Below, piece after piece: positions 6,657 through 10,246 of a stretch of 10,246 bases of DNA. Each line of letters begins with the position of its first letter. Position 1 is the first letter of the stretch. The notes beneath the pieces are model-generated. The model was not told the DNA's origin and searched no databases. It saw only the letters and a program-made list of their open reading frames with translations. The position numbers and the translations under genes were made by a program. The stretch is taken from the NCBI GenBank assembly GCA_020025345.1, contig JAHHSH010000062.1, positions 1 to 10,246 of the forward strand, read 5' to 3'. The DNA is from Oscillospiraceae bacterium (GTDB lineage: Bacteria; Bacillota; Clostridia; Oscillospirales; Oscillospiraceae).

Positions 6657-7586
6657 TTAGAAGGAAACGACTTCGTCTTTCGGCTTTTCGCAGCCCTTGA
6701 TGTCACTGACATACAGCACCGGGCCTTCGCCCTCGTAGGCGTCGTTATGCTCCACCTTGACTGTGGCGCAAATCTCCACCCACGCGCGGTTCTTGAACTT
6801 CTCCAAGCCCTCGCCCTTGCACACCAGTGCCAGGAACTGCATATCGTTCTCGCAGCACACCATGGCAAAGCGACCGGGGCAGTGGACGCCCTTATACTTC
6901 TTGGAGTGGCACATCACTGCCTTAAAACGCACCTCTACGCCTTCATAGCGCTGGGGCTTGTCCATCATATCCACATACCAAACGCCAAAATCCTCGTCCG
7001 GCACATCCAGATGATTGTCGGTGATCTCGAAAGGCATCATATCGTCGGTGACGTACTCCTCGCTGGTGCCGTCCGTGTTCTCCAGATAGATCTCGGCGCG
7101 GCGGTTGGCCATACGCAGGTTGCGGCTGCGCAGGAAAGCCCGCAGCTCCTCATTGCAGCGGTTGAAGATGATGAGGTCGGCGTTCATGACCTTCTCCATC
7201 ATCAGCTGGCCCATGTTCTTGGCGTACATATCAAAGGTGGTCGCGTCAATGAAGGCCATGATCTGATAGAGCACCCAGTTGGAGGGCAGCCCCTCTCGGT
7301 AGAGGGGCTCAATCAGCCACATACCATTATACTCAATGATGACCTGCTTGGGCTTATACATCTTCTCCAGCTTCTTGAAGAAGGCAGGCGTCAGCTCCTC
7401 CTGGTTTTCCACCTTGACGGTGAATACGTTGGTGAGCGCCTTGGGATCGTATTCCTCCTCGCCCTCCTCACAGCAGATGAGCAGCGTCCGATCCTCCAAG
7501 GCAAAGCCGTCCTTGAGGATGCTGTTGATAAAATTGGTTTTACCGCCGTCCAAAAAGCCGGCCATCAGATATACAGGAATATCCAT
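6657..7586 (-). CDS. Divergent COG0523 (CobW-like) GTPase fused to a YcgQ/TIGR03943-like C-terminal domain
   Basis: A 309-residue protein, second in a two-gene operon. The N-terminal half is a G3E/COG0523 P-loop domain: GFLDGGKT (10-17) is the Walker A, and VIIEYNG (82-88) stands where ILIEPSG is usual. NRCN (142-145) stands where NKxD is usual. The metal-binding GCxCC motif of the family is absent; a CCEEGEEE stretch (38-45) occupies the preceding region. Residues about 205-309, with GRFAMVCCENDM (238-249) and a closing PVLYVSDI..CEKP stretch, resemble the soluble C-terminal domain of YcgQ/TIGR03943 (DUF1980) proteins. That resemblance is from memory and is less certain than the GTPase call. 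ATG 7586 is chosen over the in-frame GTG at 7592 because AAGGAG (7594-7599) is seven bases from the ATG and only one from the GTG. Likely cytosolic; function unknown, metal homeostasis inferred from its partner. Confidence 0.82.
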   Translation of the reverse strand: MDIPVYLMAGFLDGGKTNFINSILKDGFALEDRTLLICCEEGEEEYDPKALTNVFTVKVENQEELTPAFFKKLEKMYKPKQVIIEYNGMWLIEPLYREGLPSNWVLYQIMAFIDATTFDMYAKNMGQLMMEKVMNADLIIFNRCNEELRAFLRSRNLRMANRRAEIYLENTDGTSEEYVTDDMMPFEITDNHLDVPDEDFGVWYVDMMDKPQRYEGVEVRFKAVMCHSKKYKGVHCPGRFAMVCCENDMQFLALVCKGEGLEKFKNRAWVEICATVKVEHNDAYEGEGPVLYVSDIKGCEKPKDEVVSF

Positions 7587-7593
7587 CCGCACA

Positions 7594-7599
7594 CTCCTT
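7594..7599 (-). promoter_or_regulatory. Ribosome binding site overlapping the upstream stop codon
   Basis: The TAA stop of the His-rich GTPase gene (7598-7600) forms part of the Shine-Dalgarno TAAGGAG of the next gene. This indicates tight coupling of the two reading frames and decides for the ATG at 7586 as start. Confidence 0.75.
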
Positions 7600-8686
7600 A
7601 CAGGGCAAAGAGCTTCTTCAGCTCATCCTCATGCAGCTGAGAGCCGATCACGCACAGACGGCCCGTATAATCGGCAGGACCGAAGCGCACCTCGTGCTCC
7701 TCCGGCACATAGTCGAAGTGGATCCACTTTCCCTCGCCGGTGGGAACAATGCCCTTGGCACGCAGGATGGCGCCGTATTCGCCGCTGTCCAGTACCTTGA
7801 GGATCTCGTCGATCTGGCTCTCGGTATAGATGTGGGGCGTCTCCACACCCCAGCTGGTGAACACCTCATCGGCGTGGTGGTGATGGTGATGCTCGTGGTC
7901 GTGGCAGCCGCAGGTGCAGTGCTCATCGTGCTCGTGTTCATGCTCGTGGTCGTGATCATGATGATGTTCATGCTCATGATGCTCGTGGTGATGCTCATGT
8001 TCGTGCTCATGCTCGTGGTCATGATGATGCTCATGCTCATGCTCGGCGTGCTCACGCTGCATCTTCTCCAGCAGCTCGTCAGCCAGAGACACCTTCTCCA
8101 CAGCGGCCAGCAGTGCCTTGCCGTCCAGCTGATCCCAGGGCGTGGTGAGGATGGCGGCGTTGGGGTTCTTCTCACGCAGCATGGCCACGGCAGCCTCCAG
8201 CTTCTCCTGGCTCAGCTTCTGGGTACGGCTGAGGATGATGGTGCCGGCGGCCTCGATCTGGTTATTGTAGAACTCACCGAAGTTCTTCATATAAACCTTC
8301 ACCTTGGAGGCGTCAGCCACTGTCACAAAAGCATTGAGCTTCATGTCCGGCTCCTCGGCCACGGTGTTTTCCACCGCCACGATCACATCGCTGAGCTTAC
8401 CGACACCGGAGGGCTCGATGAGGATGCGGTCGGGATGGAACTGCTCGTGGACATCCTTCAGTGCCTTGCCAAAGTCGCCCACCAGAGAGCAGCAAATGCA
8501 GCCGGCAGACATCTCGCTGATCTGCACGCCGCTGTCCTTCAAAAAGCCACCGTCAATGTTGATCTCGCCGAACTCATTTTCAATGAGCACCAGCTTCTCG
8601 CCCTGATAGGCCTCAGCGATCATCTTCTTGATGAGGGTGGTCTTGCCGGCTCCCAGGAAGCCGGAGATAATATCGATTTTCGTCAT
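7598..8686 (-). CDS. COG0523 (CobW/ZagA-type) GTP-dependent metallochaperone with very His-rich loop
   Basis: G3E-family P-loop GTPase, 362 residues; relatives such as YciC/ZagA and CobW deliver or sense metal, often zinc or cobalt. Walker A is GFLGAGKT (9-16), the conserved ENEFGEINID stretch spans 36-45, the metal-binding GCICC spans 62-66, and ILIEPSGVG spans 88-96. The guanine-specificity NKxD position reads SRTQ (153-156). Between the GTPase domain and the CobW C-terminal domain (about 275-362, with ILRAKGIV and GRLCVIGS) lies a loop at 213-271. It contains 33 His in 59 residues, mostly alternating with Glu or Asp, plus CTCGC (257-261), a likely metal reservoir or binding site. The ATG at 8686 has a GAAGG box seven bases upstream; an in-frame TTG one codon earlier is possible. 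The downstream gene follows after 11 bases. Metal identity cannot be read from sequence; zinc, nickel and cobalt are all possible. Confidence 0.93.
   Translation of the reverse strand: MTKIDIISGFLGAGKTTLIKKMIAEAYQGEKLVLIENEFGEINIDGGFLKDSGVQISEMSAGCICCSLVGDFGKALKDVHEQFHPDRILIEPSGVGKLSDVIVAVENTVAEEPDMKLNAFVTVADASKVKVYMKNFGEFYNNQIEAAGTIILSRTQKLSQEKLEAAVAMLREKNPNAAILTTPWDQLDGKALLAAVEKVSLADELLEKMQREHAEHEHEHHHDHEHEHEHEHHHEHHEHEHHHDHDHEHEHEHDEHCTCGCHDHEHHHHHHADEVFTSWGVETPHIYTESQIDEILKVLDSGEYGAILRAKGIVPTGEGKWIHFDYVPEEHEVRFGPADYTGRLCVIGSQLHEDELKKLFAL
7873..8051. repeat. Low-complexity CAT/CAC-GAG codon repeat encoding the His loop
   Basis: Imperfect tandem repeats of a six-base unit (on the plus strand, variants of TGCTCA or GTGCTC) encode alternating His and acidic residues. 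Mixed use of CAT/CAC and GAG/GAA keeps the array imperfect. Such tracts can change length by slippage in multiples of one or two codons without breaking the frame. Confidence 0.8.
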
Positions 8687-8705
8687 CAAAATACCTTCTT
8701 TTCTC

Positions 8706-8717
8706 CTGCCGTGGCAG
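8706..8717. promoter_or_regulatory. CTGCC-GT-GGCAG palindrome in the GTPase operon leader
   Basis: A perfect 5-bp inverted repeat with a two-base centre lies between the likely -10 and the ribosome binding site of the GTPase operon. The two-base centre is too tight for a normal RNA hairpin, so a protein-binding site is more plausible. It does not resemble the Zur or Fur consensus, and its role is unproven. Confidence 0.3.
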
Positions 8718-8737
8718 TAAAATTTTCATACTCTTCT

Positions 8738-8765
8738 ATCATAATCCTTTTTTCAAAAAAAGCAA
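8738..8765 (-). promoter_or_regulatory. Candidate SigA promoter of the GTPase operon
   Basis: On the minus strand TTGCTT (8760-8765) and TATGAT (8738-8743) are 16 bases apart. The -10 is good and the -35 is weak. A start near 8731 would give a leader of about 45 bases. The spacer is a run of T then A. Confidence 0.5.
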
Positions 8766-8793
8766 GAAGGGAACGGGCATTATTCACCGATTG

Positions 8794-8822
8794 TTGACAC
8801 AAAAGGCCGGAAATGTTATATT
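8794..8822 (+). promoter_or_regulatory. Strong SigA promoter of the membrane protein gene
   Basis: A consensus TTGACA (8794-8799), a 17-base spacer and TATATT (8817-8822), with a TG at 8814-8815 giving an extended -10. Transcription should start near 8829. It is divergent from the GTPase operon promoter, with the two -35 elements about 30 bases apart. Confidence 0.83.
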
Positions 8823-8852
8823 TTCATTATAGAAGAAAGGTTGCGTGGTTCT

Positions 8853-9434
8853 ATGAAACGGCTCTTCTGGGGCTTCTTCTTTATTCTTTTTGACTTTTCG
8901 GTGCCGCTTGCTCCCTCGCCCTTCGGGACGTGGGATGCCTCACTCAATCTGCTGCCCGATTTTGTCGGCTTCGGTCTGCTGGTTTCCGCCTCTATGCGCC
9001 TTGCCGGGGAGAGTCCTCTTTTCCACCCTGTGCATCAGTGGAGTATCGGCCTTTGTATCTATTCCGCCCTCGCATGGTTTTGCAACATCTTTTTCCCCTC
9101 TCTGTCGCCGCTTTTTTCCCTGCTCAACGTCGCAGCCCTGATTCTGGAGCTGGATGTGGCATGGCTGGTGATTGAGGCCATTGCCAACGTGGAAATGCGG
9201 CGCAACGCAGAACTGGGCAGCATCCCGCTGCGGGCCGCATGGAAAGCCCTCGCCATCTGCGCCGTCCTCTCTCTGGTGCTGCTTTCTCCCGTCTTTTTCC
9301 CCCTTGCAGGAGACTCCGTGGTCGCTGTTTGTCTGACTGTGGCGCTGTTTTTGGCGGGACTGTTTTTCCTTGTCCGACTCTGGCGCGTGGGCAAGGAGTA
9401 TGAAGAGGTTGTCGCCTTTCAAAATAACCGATAA
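8853..9434 (+). CDS. Hypothetical integral membrane protein
   Basis: I do not recognise a named family with certainty. The protein is 193 residues with about six hydrophobic segments (about 5-22, 36-52, 64-82, 88-110, 132-152 and 156-177), ending in a short charged cytoplasmic tail. The LLPDFVGFGLL stretch (33-43) after the first helix recalls a group of uncharacterised Clostridia membrane proteins with an LPDF(V/I)G motif. No catalytic or metal-binding motif stands out. The ATG at 8853 is 12 bases from AGAAAGG (8834-8840), a long spacing. An in-frame TTG at 8841 directly abuts that box and so is unlikely. It is monocistronic behind a strong promoter, with no clear terminator before the SRP RNA promoter. 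Confidence 0.75.
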   Translation: MKRLFWGFFFILFDFSVPLAPSPFGTWDASLNLLPDFVGFGLLVSASMRLAGESPLFHPVHQWSIGLCIYSALAWFCNIFFPSLSPLFSLLNVAALILELDVAWLVIEAIANVEMRRNAELGSIPLRAAWKALAICAVLSLVLLSPVFFPLAGDSVVAVCLTVALFLAGLFFLVRLWRVGKEYEEVVAFQNNR

Positions 9435-9441
9435 ATTACTG

Positions 9442-9470
9442 TTGCCAAGTGCAGCATTTTGTAGTAGAAT
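9442..9470 (+). promoter_or_regulatory. SigA promoter of the SRP RNA gene
   Basis: TTGCCA (9442-9447) and TAGAAT (9465-9470) are 17 bases apart. Transcription should start near 9477, about six bases before the closing helix of the SRP RNA. The -35 starts eight bases after the stop of the membrane protein gene. Confidence 0.75.
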
Positions 9471-9476
9471 AATTGC

Positions 9477-9624
9477 ACGACTAATCCTCCGCATGCAGCT
9501 GCGGAGCCGGTCTCACGCAATGGATACCCACGAATCATGTCAGGCGGGGAACCGAGCAGCATTAAGAGGGATCATCCATGTGCCGTGAGGGCGCCGGCTC
9601 TGTGGCTTCATGCGGAGGATTTTG
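9477..9624 (+). ncRNA. ffs: Bacterial signal recognition particle RNA (4.5S/scRNA type)
   Basis: The RNA scaffold of the SRP binds Ffh and targets nascent membrane proteins. The conserved apex is present: TCAGG (9540-9544), a CGG/CCG stem around a GGAA tetraloop (9548-9551), and AGCAGCA (9555-9561) opposite, forming the Ffh-binding asymmetric loop. Proximal helices are ATGGAT/ATCCAT (9520-9525 with 9574-9579), CTCACG/CGTGAG (9512-9517 with 9584-9589), GAGCCGG/CCGGCTC (9504-9510 with 9594-9600), and a 12-bp closing helix (9483-9494 with 9610-9621). The ends are inferred from the promoter and the closing helix. The length is between the usual 100-nt small form and the roughly 270-nt form with an Alu domain, and no Alu domain is seen. 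The scr-dnaX order matches Bacillus subtilis. Confidence 0.93.
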
Positions 9625-9658
9625 TTATGCCCAAATTTCTGAAAGGAGACGTGAAGGT

Positions 9659-10246
9659 ATGTATCAAGCCCTGTACCGCAAATGGCGGCCCAAAACTTTT
9701 TCCGAAGTGGTGGGACAGTCCCACATCACCGGCACGCTCCAGCATCAGGTAGCCGAGGGCCGTACCGCCCACGCCTATCTCTTCACCGGCACCCGCGGCA
9801 CCGGCAAAACTACCTGTGCCCGTATTCTGGCCAAGGCCATCAACTGCCAGCATCCCGTGGACGGCGCGCCCTGCAATGAGTGTGATGCCTGCCGCGGTAT
9901 TGATGACGGCACCCTTCTGGACGTAACGGAGCTGGATGCCGCCTCCAACAGCGGCGTGGACTATGTCCGTGCCCTGCGGGAAGAGGCGATCTATACCCCC
10001 GCCGTCCTCAAAAAGCGAGTCTACATCATCGACGAGGTCCATATGCTGACCCGCGAGGCCTTTAATGCCCTTTTGAAAATTCTGGAGGAACCGCCAGCGC
10101 ATCTGGTGTTCATTCTGGCCACCACAGAGCTGCACAAGGTTCCCGCCACCATTCTCTCCCGATGCCAGCGTTTCACTTTCAAGCGGATCATGCCCCGTGA
10201 CATCGAGGCCCAGCTTTTGAAGGTGGCCAAGGCAGAAGAAATCCCC
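9659..10246 (+). CDS. dnaX: DNA polymerase III subunit gamma/tau, N-terminal part (3'-truncated by window edge)
   Basis: The clamp-loader ATPase of the replisome, opening and loading the beta clamp; only the first 196 residues are in the window. The start MYQALYRKWRP is typical of the family. Walker A is GTRGTGKT (44-51). The structural zinc site is formed by C63, C72, C75 and C78. Walker B is IIDEVHML with D125 and E126, and the SRC motif carrying the arginine finger is at 167-169. The ATG at 9659 follows AAAGGAGA (9642-9649) by nine bases. It starts about 35 bases after the SRP RNA and has no obvious promoter of its own, so readthrough from the SRP RNA promoter is likely. recR and a YbaB-type gene often follow, outside this window. 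Confidence 0.96.
   Translation, partial: MYQALYRKWRPKTFSEVVGQSHITGTLQHQVAEGRTAHAYLFTGTRGTGKTTCARILAKAINCQHPVDGAPCNECDACRGIDDGTLLDVTELDAASNSGVDYVRALREEAIYTPAVLKKRVYIIDEVHMLTREAFNALLKILEEPPAHLVFILATTELHKVPATILSRCQRFTFKRIMPRDIEAQLLKVAKAEEIP

Noticed and set aside
6747..7640. Plus-strand open frame of 297 codons
   Set aside because: Antisense to the second GTPase gene, whose P-loop and coupling to its neighbour are clear.
7873..8051. Repeat array considered as CRISPR or non-coding satellite
   Set aside because: The units are 3-6 bases, in frame, and encode a His-rich loop inside a conserved protein; there are no spacers.
7631..8797. Long plus-strand open frame (388 codons) with a very hydrophobic, Val/Met/Leu-rich middle resembling membrane helices
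   Set aside because: It is the complement of the His-rich GTPase gene; the hydrophobic run is what CAT/CAC and GAG codons give when read on the other strand. No ribosome binding site or promoter.
9537..9752. Open frame starting inside the SRP RNA and overlapping dnaX
   Set aside because: Covered by the SRP RNA structure and the dnaX coding frame; no independent support.

Overview
The window looks like chromosomal DNA of a moderately GC-rich Firmicute, probably a gut Clostridium relative (Oscillospiraceae/Ruminococcaceae-like). This is inferred from Gram-positive style ribosome binding sites, SigA-type promoters with 17-bp spacers, the SRP RNA-dnaX gene order also known from Bacillus, and the character of the transporters and GTPases. 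The taxon is a guess from style, not a measured assignment. I see no phage, transposon, CRISPR array or tRNA.

Layout from left to right. (1) 1-2014, minus strand: most of a ferrous-iron transporter gene, feoB, cut off by the left edge. (2) 2015-2163: a divergent intergenic region with a strong plus-strand promoter. (3) 2164-5755, plus strand: two overlapping genes for the two halves of a heterodimeric ABC exporter, one half with a degenerate ATP site, followed by a hairpin terminator. (4) 5856-6248: cytidine deaminase (cdd), whose promoter sits inside the preceding terminator region; it has its own terminator. (5) 6363-6587: a small feoA gene, about 4.3 kb away from feoB. (6) 6596-6639: a long symmetrical bidirectional terminator. 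(7) 6657-8686, minus strand: a two-gene operon of COG0523 (CobW/ZagA-type) GTPases. The promoter-proximal one has the metal-binding CxCC motif and a 59-residue loop with 33 histidines. The second lacks CxCC and carries a C-terminal domain resembling the YcgQ/TIGR03943 family. (8) 8853-9434, plus strand: an unrecognised membrane protein with a strong promoter. (9) about 9477-9624: the signal recognition particle RNA. (10) 9659 to the right edge: the start of dnaX (DNA polymerase III gamma/tau).

Metal handling is the common thread: iron import (FeoA, FeoB), a probable metal-chaperone GTPase pair, and a His-rich N-terminus on one exporter half. Whether these act together is inference; they lie in separate transcription units. 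The most distinctive locus is the COG0523 pair at 6657-8686. Smaller points worth a second look are the cdd promoter-terminator overlap, the separation of feoA from feoB, and the roughly 145-nt SRP RNA with no visible Alu domain.
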